Source: Pseudanabaena sp. UWO311 (GTDB lineage: Bacteria > Cyanobacteriota > Cyanobacteriia > Pseudanabaenales > Pseudanabaenaceae). Taken from it: 64,000 nt of DNA. Position 1 is the first letter of the stretch, and every line of letters starts with the position of its first letter. The translations under genes were made by a program, and so were the position numbers. Below are positions 1-7,893 of the stretch, one piece after another. The notes beneath the pieces are model-generated. The model ran no database searches. It was not told where the DNA came from and saw nothing but the letters and a program-made list of their open reading frames with translations. The stretch covers positions 186,001-250,000 of the forward strand of contig NZ_SJEE01000001.1 of assembly GCF_006937785.1 (NCBI RefSeq), written 5' to 3'.

Positions 1-229
1 AGCCCAAAGTAATATAAGTGATTTGCGACAAGAGCGCCGCGTAACGTCCACCAAGACAACCTGTGAGGAGAACAGCACCAATTTGCATAGTCACACTAAT
101 CGATTCGATCGCAACATTATTTCCCTGACCCGCAAGGGTCGGTAGGAGCATAGATGGTTGAACGAAGGTACTAGCAATTGTCAGCAACAGTCCAGACAAT
201 GCCCACATTAGCTGTAGCGGTTTTGGCAC
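1..229 (-). CDS. bioY: BioY-family biotin transporter, N-terminal part (runs off left edge)
   Basis: Reading the minus strand from about 229 to 1 gives an open frame with no stop. It holds a hydrophobic segment (WALSGLLLTIAS), a loop, then IGAVLLTGCLGG and AALLSQITYITLG. This pattern (hydrophobic helix, variable loop, then LLTGCLGGR and LSQIxYLxLG) is typical of cyanobacterial BioY, the substrate-binding membrane component of biotin ECF transporters. Only about 75 residues are present and the C-terminal part lies outside the window. The start is uncertain: a GTG at 229-227 is possible, the frame stays open upstream to about 282, and the first ATG in frame (about 208) would cut into the first helix. 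No clear ribosome-binding site is seen. The family call rests on motif memory only. Confidence 0.6.
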   Translation of the reverse strand, partial: MPKPLQLMWALSGLLLTIASTFVQPSMLLPTLAGQGNNVAIESISVTMQIGAVLLTGCLGGRYAALLSQITYITLG

Positions 230-290
230 AGGTGTCTCAGTCAGAAAAATAGATGCAATATAGAATCGTACATGAATTATGACTCAAAAA

Positions 291-321
291 TTGAGATGCA
301 GCGCTTTGCGCCGCATCTCAA
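291..321. terminator. Palindrome, about 13-bp arms
   Basis: The arms TTGAGATGC and GCATCTCAA flank a GCGC-TTT-GCGC core with one mismatched pair. It abuts a second, longer palindrome (320-378). It lies between the 3' end of the VOC gene and the 5' end of the bioY-like gene, both on the minus strand. Confidence 0.6.
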
Positions 322-378
322 TCACATCTTAATTAGGGTTGCACGGCTTCACCGCGTAACCCTAATTAAGATGTGATT
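320..378 (-). terminator. Long palindrome overlapping the VOC gene 3' end
   Basis: 21-bp perfect arms (320-340 and 358-378) surround a partly paired GC-rich loop. The right arm contains the stop codon (362-364) and the last codons of the VOC gene, so the gene end is duplicated in inverted orientation downstream. Probably forms the 3' end of that transcript. Confidence 0.7.
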
Positions 379-754
379 GGACAATTTCGAGCATATTGCC
401 ATCAGGATCGCTTAAAAATAAAATTCTTTGTCCCCAAGGCATCAAAGTTGGCGGAGAAATCATATCTACGACAATATTTGTCTGCTGATCGCATATTTCC
501 TGATAAACCTGATCGAGATTATCAACGGTCATTGATAGCAAAAATGGATTGCCACTGATAATCTGCTTACCGCGATCGCCAAATAATTTTGGCAACCAAC
601 TGCGATCGTAAATCCCAATTTTTAGTTTGCCGCTATATCCTTCTGCGCCATCAGGTTTAGCAGGTTTTTCAAATATAAAGCCCAAAACATCACGATAAAA
701 AATCAGCGATCGCGCTACATCGGAAACAAATAGAGCAATGTAATCGATTTCCAT
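362..754 (-). CDS. VOC (glyoxalase/bleomycin-resistance) family protein
   Basis: A single-domain vicinal-oxygen-chelate protein of 130 residues. It starts MEIDYIALFVSDVARSL, has FYRDVLGF of the first beta-alpha-beta-beta-beta unit, and ends with a second unit carrying the family pattern LSDPDGNMLEIVQ. The Glu of the final ..EIVQ strand is the usual metal ligand, while the first-strand His of classical glyoxalases is not obvious (IDYIALFV). I chose ATG 754. The frame is open to 793, but the 13 extra residues are encoded by the palindrome at 762-802 and by AT-rich spacer. It lies downstream of trpD on the same strand with a hairpin between, so it is probably a separate unit. The substrate cannot be deduced. 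Confidence 0.8.
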   Translation of the reverse strand: MEIDYIALFVSDVARSLIFYRDVLGFIFEKPAKPDGAEGYSGKLKIGIYDRSWLPKLFGDRGKQIISGNPFLLSMTVDNLDQVYQEICDQQTNIVVDMISPPTLMPWGQRILFLSDPDGNMLEIVQSHLN

Positions 755-761
755 AAATTTA

Positions 762-802
762 AAATAATAATTGGTGGCGCTTCGCGCCGCCAATTATTAT
801 TT
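762..802 (-). terminator. Palindrome between trpD and the VOC gene
   Basis: Arms at about 762-780 and 784-802 around a TTC loop with a GGCGC-TTC-GCGCC core and one mismatch. It sits 2 nt after the trpD stop codon (804-806) and fits a trpD terminator. The VOC gene must be expressed through it or from its own promoter. Confidence 0.7.
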
Positions 803-803
803 G

Positions 804-1850
804 CTATTGCAAGAATTTTACCAATGCTTCTGCTTTTGACCATGCTGCACCACTTTTAAGGATTTCTGAGGCAAGGATCACACCTTCTGCCCAAGTACTC
901 GCAGCACCACCAATTCGTAATGCTAAGCCACTATTGAGGGCGACACAATCAGCTTGAGCTTGGCTGCCTTTACCTTGCAAAACTGCACGTAAAATATCCG
1001 CATTTTCCTGAATATTGCCTCCCTTTAGACTCTCAAGCGGTGCAGAAGTTAATCCTAATTCTTGAGGTGCGATCGCCTCTTCAGTTACGATACCGTTGCG
1101 CAAAAATGAAATGTCAGTAAGATCGCCCAAGCCTGCTTCATCCATGCCTTCGCGACTATGTAAAACTACAGCTTGCTGGCGATCAAGTAACCGTAGAGAT
1201 TCAGCGACAGTATGCGTTAAGGACTTACTATAAACTCCTAAAACTTGAGCTGTAGGATGAAGAGGATTCACCAGAGGTCCAATCAAGTTAAATACAGTAC
1301 GCACACCTAAGCTACGACGGATTGCTCCAACTGCTTTCATCGCAGGATGCCAACTCGGGGCAAATAGAAAGGTGATTCCCACCGCAGGCAAAGCTTCATA
1401 AATCTTTTCTGTGGACGTACTCAGGTGAATACCGATCGCTTCTAAAACATCCGCCGAGCCAGAGCGACTAGAAACCGCCCGATTTCCATGTTTCGCCACA
1501 GGAATTCCCGCTGCTGCCACCACAAAAGCTACAGAAGTAGAAATATTAAAAGTCGAAGCACCATCGCCACCAGTGCCACAGGTGTCAATCAAAGGTTTTG
1601 ATCGATCAACAATATGACCAAATTGATCTTTAAGCTTTTGCCCTTCACTTTGAGATTGCAACACATTTGCCATGGCAGCTAATTCAGAAGCTTCGATCCC
1701 TTTAAATTGCAGAGCGGTCAAGATCGCCCCCGACAACTCAGGTGCGATCGCTCCTTCTAACCAACCCTGCATCAGCGCCGTAGCCTGTTCGCTCAATAAG
1801 GTCTGTCTATCCATAAGCTGCTTTAGCAGTTGAGACCAATTATGTTCCAT
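804..1850 (-). CDS. trpD: Anthranilate phosphoribosyltransferase
   Basis: Transfers the phosphoribosyl group of PRPP to anthranilate, the second step of the tryptophan branch in the cytoplasm. The product is 348 residues, normal for the family. It has the PRPP-binding glycine loop (DTCGTGGDG), the [19 protein letters not shown] segment and the [18 protein letters not shown] region, all hallmarks of TrpD. ATG 1850 was chosen because AGAAGAG precedes it at good spacing. The frame stays open 19 codons further to 1907, but that leader has no homology features. No other trp gene is adjacent, as usual in cyanobacteria where trp genes are dispersed. The identification is secure. Confidence 0.95.
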   Translation of the reverse strand: MEHNWSQLLKQLMDRQTLLSEQATALMQGWLEGAIAPELSGAILTALQFKGIEASELAAMANVLQSQSEGQKLKDQFGHIVDRSKPLIDTCGTGGDGASTFNISTSVAFVVAAAGIPVAKHGNRAVSSRSGSADVLEAIGIHLSTSTEKIYEALPAVGITFLFAPSWHPAMKAVGAIRRSLGVRTVFNLIGPLVNPLHPTAQVLGVYSKSLTHTVAESLRLLDRQQAVVLHSREGMDEAGLGDLTDISFLRNGIVTEEAIAPQELGLTSAPLESLKGGNIQENADILRAVLQGKGSQAQADCVALNSGLALRIGGAASTWAEGVILASEILKSGAAWSKAEALVKFLQ

Positions 1851-1912
1851 AATCTCTTCTATATGACACTGTGTATTGCTTACAAGAATACAATGCTTTG
1901 CGTTCAAACCCG

Positions 1913-1962
1913 AATCAAAAAAATAAAAGTGTTGCGAAGCAACACTTTTATTTTTTTTGATT
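1913..1962 (-). terminator. Terminator-like palindrome after the polysaccharide fusion gene
   Basis: 23-bp arms (1913-1935, 1939-1962) with loop GAA. The A-rich/T-rich outer stem would give a U-tract on either strand. It lies 26 nt beyond the stop codon of the 1988-4123 gene and upstream of trpD. Confidence 0.75.
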
Positions 1963-1987
1963 CTTTATAATGAAAATCGCTAATACG

Positions 1988-4123
1988 TTACACTGCCTTA
2001 TTCTTTCTATCAAATAGAACTAAAAAAGTTTGGACAATCAACTTGAGATCATACCAAATACTCCAATTTTTACGATATTCAATATCGTAATTTACGACCT
2101 CACCAAAAGTTCTCACATTAGAACGCCCATTCACTTGCCATACGCCAGTAATTCCTGGTCTCACATCTAGGCGATTCCACTCTGTATAGCGCTCATCATG
2201 ATATTCAACTTCCAATTCATAGGAGTTGATCTCATCAAAGGTAGGCGGACGAGTTCCGACCAAACTCATATCTCCGATCAAAACATTCCAAAATTGGGGG
2301 AATTCATCAAGACTAGTTTTTCTCAAAAATTTACCAACTTTAGTAACTCTTGGATCATCGGCATTCTTAAAAAATTTGCCACTCATAGTCGTATCATCTC
2401 CATCCGCAATAGGCACATTTGAAGTTGCCTCAACCTGATTCTCGACTTTTACTTTAAGCTGCTCAGCATTTTTAACCATTGATCTAAATTTCCAAATTCG
2501 GAATGGTTTGCTTAATAGACCACAACGAATTTGTCCAAACAGAACATTACCTTTGCTCTCAACCATAATCGCGATCGCGATCGGAATAAATAAAACAGCA
2601 GTGAAACTTAAGCCAATTAATGAACCAACTATATCTATTAGCCTTTTAATAGGGTTCCGAACTGACGGATGTACAGGTACGCTGGGATCGATGTCAATAA
2701 AAGGGAAGAAAAATTTAAGGATTGGATAAAAGATCCTGAGAACAGGGATTTTCTTGAGTAATTGTTGTGTCCGAAATAGCAACAACCCAGACATCGTAAT
2801 GTTTTTAACTTTAGTCCTTTGGATTGAATTAGAGAATCGGAATGTATTACTAGTTGGCTCAGTAATGAACAAATTACTAATAGAAGATAGTTTAATCAAA
2901 TCACCAACAGCGTCACTCACACTCCACAAAGCCAATTTAGTGTCATTTGCTGTAGCCATCCTAAGACAATTGGTTAAAGCCCCTAAGCCAGCACTATCCA
3001 TAACCGTAGTGTGACTCATATCGATCACAATCTTTTTATAGGTTTCATCAGTATTGCAAAGAGTTTGAAAATCAACCAAAAATTCTCTTGCCGTAGAAAA
3101 CACTAATCTTTCAGGACTAAAGATAAATGCAACCTCATCAAAAGTCACAATTGAAGCCTGTTTATAGTCTCTATTTTGAGTTATTTCTCGGTTACTTCCA
3201 TCACTAACAGGAATGTAAACAGACTTGGGATATCTATTTGCGATCGCTCTACTTCTGACGACCATTAGGTCGAGCACGTTTAATTTCATGAGTAACCATG
3301 CTGGTAACCCAATATCTTGGAAGCGAGTCTTTGATTCTACGAAAACAACTTTACTACCAAAAAAACATCTGGCAATAAATAGATAAGGAAGGGAAAACCC
3401 AGAGCCCGTACAAACAACGAGATCAGGCTTCTGAATAGGTAAAACCTTAAAAGCTAGAAATACATTGCGGATGAAATTTATGAGGTTGTCTTTTACAGGA
3501 GCATATCCCCAATAGCGAATAACATTCTCAATTTCTCTTTCAGTTGTAATCGTACGTACAGATATCCATGAACGATCGCTATAATTTTCCCAAAAGCCCT
3601 TAAGGGTTTGCATATAACGAAAATACCCCCCAGCAGCGCAGATAAGCATTAATTTCTGTGATGGATATCGATCTTTTAAGTATTCACATAATTGAGTCTC
3701 ATTAAGATTAGGATTTATCGTTGATTGTTGTAACTTAATAAACTTAACTAAATCTCCAGGGGATCTAGCAATAGCAACTCCTCTATGCTCAAATTCGTCG
3801 GCTATCTCCATTTGCCGATTATCGATGTATTCTCGAAATCGCTGTAAACGAGGGACGAGGACATATGGGGTATCTTTGTCTTCTAAAAGCTGAGCAATAT
3901 TTTCGTCGCAATGACTAATAATTAAATTAGCTCGATCAACAAAGTTCAAAAAATCTTGCTCAGATAAATTGCGATAAGCTGTAGAACCATCAGGTAAATG
4001 CGTTGAAAAACCGTACTGGACTAACACATCTTCATTAATTAGTTGGTACTTAATTAACAACTCTATCCAATGCATTAGAGCGTTAAATTGGTATTGTTCT
4101 GTCCCAACTGTGATTAAAAGCAT
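1988..4123 (-). CDS. Alg13-like / Alg14-like / STAS / sugar-phosphate transferase fusion
   Basis: A 711-residue protein with four recognisable parts. Residues 1-140 resemble Alg13/PssE glycosyltransferase halves (MLLITVGTEQYQFN). Residues 155-305 resemble Alg14/PssD (LMLICAAGGYFRY, DLVVCTGSG). Residues 325-428 are a STAS domain with the conserved DSAGLGAL loop at 376-383, whose Ser is the usual phosphorylation site of anti-sigma-factor antagonists. Residues 490-711 are a polyprenol-phosphate hexose-1-phosphate transferase with one membrane segment (501-521), KFRSM, SLDEFPQFWNVLIGDMSLVGTRP (shown in part) and the ending GVWQVNGRS. By family knowledge the last domain starts lipid-linked polysaccharide synthesis and the first two together add the next sugar. 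The STAS domain suggests control by a partner-switching kinase and phosphatase. It is followed by a strong palindrome and appears monocistronic. Confidence 0.85.
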   Translation of the reverse strand: MLLITVGTEQYQFNALMHWIELLIKYQLINEDVLVQYGFSTHLPDGSTAYRNLSEQDFLNFVDRANLIISHCDENIAQLLEDKDTPYVLVPRLQRFREYIDNRQMEIADEFEHRGVAIARSPGDLVKFIKLQQSTINPNLNETQLCEYLKDRYPSQKLMLICAAGGYFRYMQTLKGFWENYSDRSWISVRTITTEREIENVIRYWGYAPVKDNLINFIRNVFLAFKVLPIQKPDLVVCTGSGFSLPYLFIARCFFGSKVVFVESKTRFQDIGLPAWLLMKLNVLDLMVVRSRAIANRYPKSVYIPVSDGSNREITQNRDYKQASIVTFDEVAFIFSPERLVFSTAREFLVDFQTLCNTDETYKKIVIDMSHTTVMDSAGLGALTNCLRMATANDTKLALWSVSDAVGDLIKLSSISNLFITEPTSNTFRFSNSIQRTKVKNITMSGLLLFRTQQLLKKIPVLRIFYPILKFFFPFIDIDPSVPVHPSVRNPIKRLIDIVGSLIGLSFTAVLFIPIAIAIMVESKGNVLFGQIRCGLLSKPFRIWKFRSMVKNAEQLKVKVENQVEATSNVPIADGDDTTMSGKFFKNADDPRVTKVGKFLRKTSLDEFPQFWNVLIGDMSLVGTRPPTFDEINSYELEVEYHDERYTEWNRLDVRPGITGVWQVNGRSNVRTFGEVVNYDIEYRKNWSIWYDLKLIVQTFLVLFDRKNKAV

Positions 4124-4270
4124 GTCTCAAGCCTTATTACATCAAAACTAAACAATTTCTAGGATATCTAGTATTTTATGCCTAGAGAATTATAGTAACG
4201 CTAAAGTTGACTAGCTGAGTCTATCAAACATTACAATAACAAATAAAATAATTGCAAAATTCTAAAATTT

Positions 4271-4555
4271 ATGACAAAAGCTATTTGGAATGGTGTTGTG
4301 CTTGCGGAAAGTGATCGCTGTGAAGTCGTGGATGGCAATCAGTACTTCCCTGCTGATGCTCTGAATATGGAATATTTCAAGCCTAGCAATACTCATACAA
4401 CTTGTGGCTGGAAAGGAGTGGCGAGTTATTACAGTGTTGAGGTTAATGGCGAAACTAACAAAGATGCAGCTTGGTACTATCCTGAGCCAAAGGACGCTGC
4501 AAAGCAGATCAAAGGTCTTATTGCATTTTGGCGTGGTGTAAAAGTCCAACCATAA
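4271..4555 (+). CDS. DUF427 domain protein
   Basis: A 94-residue soluble protein, the usual length for DUF427 (KAIWNGVVLAES, YFPADAL, TTCGWKGVASYYSV, AAWYYPEPKDAAKQIKG). These Trp, Tyr and Gly positions are the family signature. The biochemical function of the family is not established. It is a single-gene unit between the divergently transcribed polysaccharide enzyme and the convergent PilB-like ATPase. Its stop codon and last six codons lie inside a 34-bp-arm palindrome. Confidence 0.85.
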   Translation: MTKAIWNGVVLAESDRCEVVDGNQYFPADALNMEYFKPSNTHTTCGWKGVASYYSVEVNGETNKDAAWYYPEPKDAAKQIKGLIAFWRGVKVQP

Positions 4556-4606
4556 ATAATAAGCCGCGCAAAGCGCGGCTTATTATTTATGGTTGGACTT
4601 TTACAC
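4536..4606. terminator. 34-bp-arm perfect palindrome over the DUF427 gene end
   Basis: Arms 4536-4569 and 4573-4606 match perfectly around an AAA loop with GCGC flanks. The left arm includes 17 nt of coding sequence and the stop codon (4553-4555). It sits between convergent genes and could stop transcription in both directions. It partly overlaps the start of the interspersed repeat at 4603-4698. Confidence 0.8.
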
Positions 4607-4698
4607 AAAATGGCTACGCCATTTTGTGTTTTTAAAACCCTCACAGAGTTTGGTTTTTAATTTACAGAAGTGTTGTCACACTTTTGTGAATTGGTATT
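4603..4698 (-). repeat. Interspersed repeat, copy 1 (second copy 29941-30023)
   Basis: On the minus strand this reads ATACCAATTCACAAAAGTGT, a stem-loop, then CCAAACTCTGTGAGGG, TTTTAAAAACACAAAATGGC and a closing hairpin (4603-4629, loop TAC). The first about 83 positions match 29941-30023 with about nine differences by eye. The repeat supplies the stop codon and last 13 codons of the PilB-like gene. Confidence 0.8.
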
Positions 4699-6381
4699 AA
4701 CAGCCTTAATATGGGCTTGTCGGGAAATGGGGGAATTGACTCGGTAGATAGCACTACGGGGTAAGACGCGCAAAATCTCTTCGGTTGTAGTTATGCCGAC
4801 ATTGAGCTTATCGATCGCTGCAAGTCGAAATGAATTAAAGTCAATTTCATTAAGATAACGATTCATTTGGGTAATTGTGCCTTCATAAATCATTTGGCGA
4901 AAAGCATCATCAATATCGATCAATTCGACCACAGCTTCGCGTCCAATATATCCAGTGAAAAAGCATTTTTCACAACCTTTGCCTTTACGCCAACGACTGG
5001 GATCAATATCTTCGCGATCGAGTTTAAGAGATTGCAGCTCTAATAAAGATGGATGATGAAGCGCTGAGCAATGAGGGCAGTTTTTACGAATTAGCCGCTG
5101 AGCGACCACACCCAATAAAGCGTCACTAATCAGTCCTGGATCGGGTCCTAGATCTTTGAGGCGAGGAATCGCACTAGCAGCATCATTCGTATGCATTGTC
5201 GATAGAACTAAATGTCCTGTTAGAGCGGCTCTTACAACGGTTTCAGCGGTTTCAGGATCTCTAACTTCTCCCACCATCACAATGTCGGGATCTTGTCGTA
5301 AAATAGCCCGTAACCCTGCGGCGAAGGTCATGCCTGCGGGTTCGCAAACTTGAGTTTGGGTGATATTTGGCAAGATATATTCGACAGGATCTTCAACGGT
5401 GATCACGTTTACATGTTCTTGAGCGATCGCTTGCAAACTTGTATAAAGGGTACTAGTTTTGCCCGAACCCGTGGGGCCAGTCATGATGATCAGGCCTTGG
5501 GGCTGTCGTAACCAACTGTCGTAAATTTTTAGAGTGCGATCGCTAAATCCTAAATTTTCTAAATGATTCGAGAAAGGATTGTCGCGAGGCAAAAGCCTAA
5601 TTACTGCTTTTTCACCGCAGACACAGGGCAATGTGCTCACGCGCATATCGAGATTACGATGCAGACTCTCATCGCTGGTATATTCTTTGCCAATGCGTCC
5701 GTCTTGAGGACGGCGACTATCGGCGATATCCATATCGGACATCACTTTCAGGGCGACAATAATTTTGCGGCTAATTTCGAGGGGCAAGGTTTTGATATCG
5801 CGCAAAATGCCATCAATGCGAAAGCGGACTCTTAAACCTGTGGGAGTTGGCTCTAGATGAATGTCACTGGCGCGATGTTGCAAGGCGATCGACATTAAGG
5901 CATTAATTCGCCTTGTCTGATCAACGGCTTGAGATAAATAAAGATCCGTAGCCTCGACAATATCAACTTGCTCAGTCTCCCCTGTGAGCGGATTGATCGC
6001 CTGTGCTGAATGGATCTCGTTAGGATTAGGAATATTTTGGCGACGAAACCATGTACGGTAGCTCGTCGTAGTAATTTTGATCGTTTTGATGTCAGTCAAG
6101 GTGCGATCGCTGATCAATTTGATATGGTCATCATTTAAAGGCTTGGGACTTCCAATATAAAAACAGTTGCGCCACAGTAAAAGAGGAATTACTGGTGGCA
6201 AGATACTACGATCTTCAAATTCCCGAAAGAAACGGTGCGTTAGCTCTTGGTCAAGCCAAGATAAATGCACATTGCCTTCAATATCTACTAAAAAATTCAA
6301 TGCTTCTTCGCAGGTCGCGATGTTGCCATGTCGCAGCCTTTTCCAGACTGATTCCCCTACATGCCCCGATGTTTCATTCAT
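4657..6381 (-). CDS. PilB/GspE-family secretion ATPase
   Basis: A 574-residue hexameric ATPase of the type IV pilus/type II secretion class. Visible motifs are Walker A GPTGSGKT (302-309), the Asp box with EDPVEY (330-335), Walker B region RQDPDIVMVGEVRD (362-375), the His box TGHLVLSTMHTND (388-400), and the tetracysteine zinc site CPHC (435-438) and CEKC (470-473). The N-terminal about 120 residues do not match the longer N-terminus of typical cyanobacterial PilB, so this may be a second paralogue (PilB2/GspE-like) rather than the main pilus motor. No pilT or pilC is adjacent. The last 13 residues (NTNSQKCDNTSVN) are encoded by an interspersed repeat, so the native C-terminus was probably altered. 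Confidence 0.85.
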   Translation of the reverse strand: MNETSGHVGESVWKRLRHGNIATCEEALNFLVDIEGNVHLSWLDQELTHRFFREFEDRSILPPVIPLLLWRNCFYIGSPKPLNDDHIKLISDRTLTDIKTIKITTTSYRTWFRRQNIPNPNEIHSAQAINPLTGETEQVDIVEATDLYLSQAVDQTRRINALMSIALQHRASDIHLEPTPTGLRVRFRIDGILRDIKTLPLEISRKIIVALKVMSDMDIADSRRPQDGRIGKEYTSDESLHRNLDMRVSTLPCVCGEKAVIRLLPRDNPFSNHLENLGFSDRTLKIYDSWLRQPQGLIIMTGPTGSGKTSTLYTSLQAIAQEHVNVITVEDPVEYILPNITQTQVCEPAGMTFAAGLRAILRQDPDIVMVGEVRDPETAETVVRAALTGHLVLSTMHTNDAASAIPRLKDLGPDPGLISDALLGVVAQRLIRKNCPHCSALHHPSLLELQSLKLDREDIDPSRWRKGKGCEKCFFTGYIGREAVVELIDIDDAFRQMIYEGTITQMNRYLNEIDFNSFRLAAIDKLNVGITTTEEILRVLPRSAIYRVNSPISRQAHIKAVNTNSQKCDNTSVN

Positions 6382-6423
6382 AATTTGGTAAGCTCCGCGT
6401 CAGAACTTGAGCATATCTTTCGT

Positions 6424-6478
6424 CAAATGAATTGAGAAGAATGAACCTCTAAGAGGTTCATTCTTCTCAATTCATTTG
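6424..6478 (-). terminator. 27-bp-arm perfect palindrome over the PCP-reductase-family gene end
   Basis: Arms 6424-6450 and 6452-6478 are perfectly complementary with a one-base centre. The right arm includes the stop (6467-6469) and the last three codons of the small gene. It lies between two minus-strand genes. Confidence 0.75.
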
Positions 6479-6655
6479 ATCGTATTTTTTATTGAACATT
6501 TTTTTAGCTTGATCATAAACATCGACAGTGATTGGCGAGAAGCTATTATCCTGAGCATATTTTTCAATCTTTTTACGCGCAAATGGGCGCACAAAGAAGG
6601 GAATATCTTTCAGTTTGGCTTCGGCTTCAGCCGTCCATACGATCTTTTCACTCAT
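6467..6655 (-). CDS. Small PCP-reductase-domain protein
   Basis: A 62-residue protein consisting almost only of the short domain found at the C-terminus of the B subunit of light-independent protochlorophyllide reductase (PCP_red). The tell-tale stretch is EAKLKDIPFFVRPFARKKIEKYAQD followed by ITVDVYDQAK; the run of aromatic and basic residues FFVRPFAR is the core of the family. Free-standing copies are common in cyanobacteria and their role is not known to me. It is transcribed toward the PilB-like gene, with a palindrome at its 3' end. Confidence 0.75.
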   Translation of the reverse strand: MSEKIVWTAEAEAKLKDIPFFVRPFARKKIEKYAQDNSFSPITVDVYDQAKKMFNKKYDQMN

Positions 6656-6724
6656 TGATTTTTAGAATTTATTTGTATTTTTTGTTTTACTTGTTGCTTT
6701 ACAAAGTTTAACCTAGAGACACCA

Positions 6725-6757
6725 AAAAAGTAGCGGGGCAAAGCAACGCTACTTTTT
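6725..6757 (-). terminator. Hairpin after the SH3 gene
   Basis: AAAAAGTAGCG and CGCTACTTTTT pair around a GGGCAAAGCAA-type loop, giving an 11-bp stem with a run of T on the minus strand. It overlaps the stop codon of the SH3 gene (6756-6758) by two bases. Confidence 0.7.
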
Positions 6758-7100
6758 ACCTGCTACATTGCTGAGCAAGAAAGTCTTCCCGGATCCATCC
6801 CCTAGTGCCACTTGGTCTGTACTCCACATAGTACCAAGTATTTCCTTCAGTATCTTGATCTTCAACTCTCTTACCAGAATCGTTATTGAGCATGTTTACA
6901 TACTGCCCAACCAACAAGTACGAACGACTTCTAAACTGAGTACCAGCGTCATCTCTCAGATTCACCCGCGAACCCGTTGTTCTTCCGACGATTTGCACAT
7001 AACAATCACTCAATGACTGCGCTGATGCGCTGGGAGTAGGCTGCATAGACAATGCCAAAAATGGCGCGATCGCAGTTACAAGAATTTTTTTAATTTTCAT
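6756..7100 (-). CDS. Secreted SH3-domain protein
   Basis: A 114-residue protein with a typical signal peptide (MKIKKILVTAIAPFLALSMQ...SASAQS, probable cleavage near residue 27). It is followed by one bacterial SH3-like domain (VNLRDDAGTQFRSRSYLLVGQYVNML, WYYVEYRPSGTRGWIREDFL). Such domains bind peptidoglycan or peptides in the periplasm. The two Cys (DCYVQIVG, QQCSR) bracket the domain and could form a disulphide. It stands alone between the PadR gene and the PCP-reductase-family gene. The exact ligand is unknown. Confidence 0.75.
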   Translation of the reverse strand: MKIKKILVTAIAPFLALSMQPTPSASAQSLSDCYVQIVGRTTGSRVNLRDDAGTQFRSRSYLLVGQYVNMLNNDSGKRVEDQDTEGNTWYYVEYRPSGTRGWIREDFLAQQCSR

Positions 7101-7217
7101 CGAATTTAAAGAGATCTGTTGACTCTAAAGAAGATGTATAAATCTTACCCATTTACAATCTAGATGCTATCTAGGTAAAAGCCAAATGACGTATCGCGAT
7201 GATATTGGGCTTTTGGA

Positions 7218-7757
7218 CTATTCCCAAGCAGCTACAAGCTCCAAGGCTTCATCACACCAATCAATCCAGCCTTGTTCAAAGTTGATCCCTCGGCGGAGCG
7301 TTAAATAGGCAAAACGAGACTCTTTGGGACAATCTTGAGTCGAACTAAAAAAGTTCCGTTCGATCGCTTGATAAGTTTCTAGTTGTTGCTGATGTAGTTG
7401 GCGATGGTGTTTGATCTTTTGGGTGATCGCTTCTTCAGGAATGAGATAACCCGCATAGATTTTAAGTAAAAATTCATCTTTAACGGTTGCAACTTCGCTA
7501 GATTGCAGCAGCCATGTTTTCAGATGTGCTAGCCCAGTATCAGAAACTGAGAATATTTTTTTGTCGGGTCGTCCTTCTTGGGCGATCACTTCAGCCACGA
7601 TCAAACTTTGCTGCTCTAGCTTAGTTAACTCACGATAAATCTGTTGGTGTGTGGCTTGCCAGAAAAATCCCACCGTACCATCAAATTGTTTGGCGAGGTC
7701 ATAACCGCTTTTTGGTTCGCAAATCAATGAAACCAAGATGGCGTAAGCAAGGGTCAT
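7218..7757 (-). CDS. PadR-family transcriptional regulator
   Basis: A 179-residue winged-helix regulator. The N-terminal PadR domain is clear (AILVSLICEPKSGYDLAKQFD, FWQATHQQIYRELTKLEQQSLI, GRPDKKIFSVSDTGLAHLKTWL). It is followed by the C-terminal helical dimerisation domain of the Vir/AphA type, rich in Gln and His. By family knowledge such proteins are dimeric repressors that sense small, often aromatic molecules. The gene is divergent from the epimerase-cupin-carotenoid oxygenase operon. The shared 136-bp gap holds a long dyad (7790-7841), so it most likely represses that operon and itself. The effector is unknown. Confidence 0.9.
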   Translation of the reverse strand: MTLAYAILVSLICEPKSGYDLAKQFDGTVGFFWQATHQQIYRELTKLEQQSLIVAEVIAQEGRPDKKIFSVSDTGLAHLKTWLLQSSEVATVKDEFLLKIYAGYLIPEEAITQKIKHHRQLHQQQLETYQAIERNFFSSTQDCPKESRFAYLTLRRGINFEQGWIDWCDEALELVAAWE

Positions 7758-7789
7758 ATTTTTGAAAATTATCTAGACTTGAGATTGAC

Positions 7790-7857
7790 ATATGCACTTA
7801 GTTGAGTATATATTATCTTTTGTATTCAATTAAGTGCATATTAGCTTAGTTGAATAT
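7790..7857. promoter_or_regulatory. Candidate PadR operator: long dyad plus a third half-site
   Basis: ATATGCACTTAGTTGA at 7790-7805 is the inverted repeat of TCAATTAAGTGCATAT at 7826-7841, with 15 of 16 positions matching. The motif CTTAGTTGAgTATA (7797-7810) recurs as CTTAGTTGAaTATA at 7844-7857. It sits between the divergent padR-like gene and the epimerase operon and upstream of the operon's ribosome-binding site. Assignment to the neighbouring PadR protein is inference. Confidence 0.7.
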
Positions 7858-7893
7858 AGAAGAACAAACCAGCTATCTATAGGAGACAGAATA

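Noticed and set aside
4262-4549. 95-codon minus-strand frame over the DUF427 gene
   Set aside because: Exact antisense shadow of a conserved gene.
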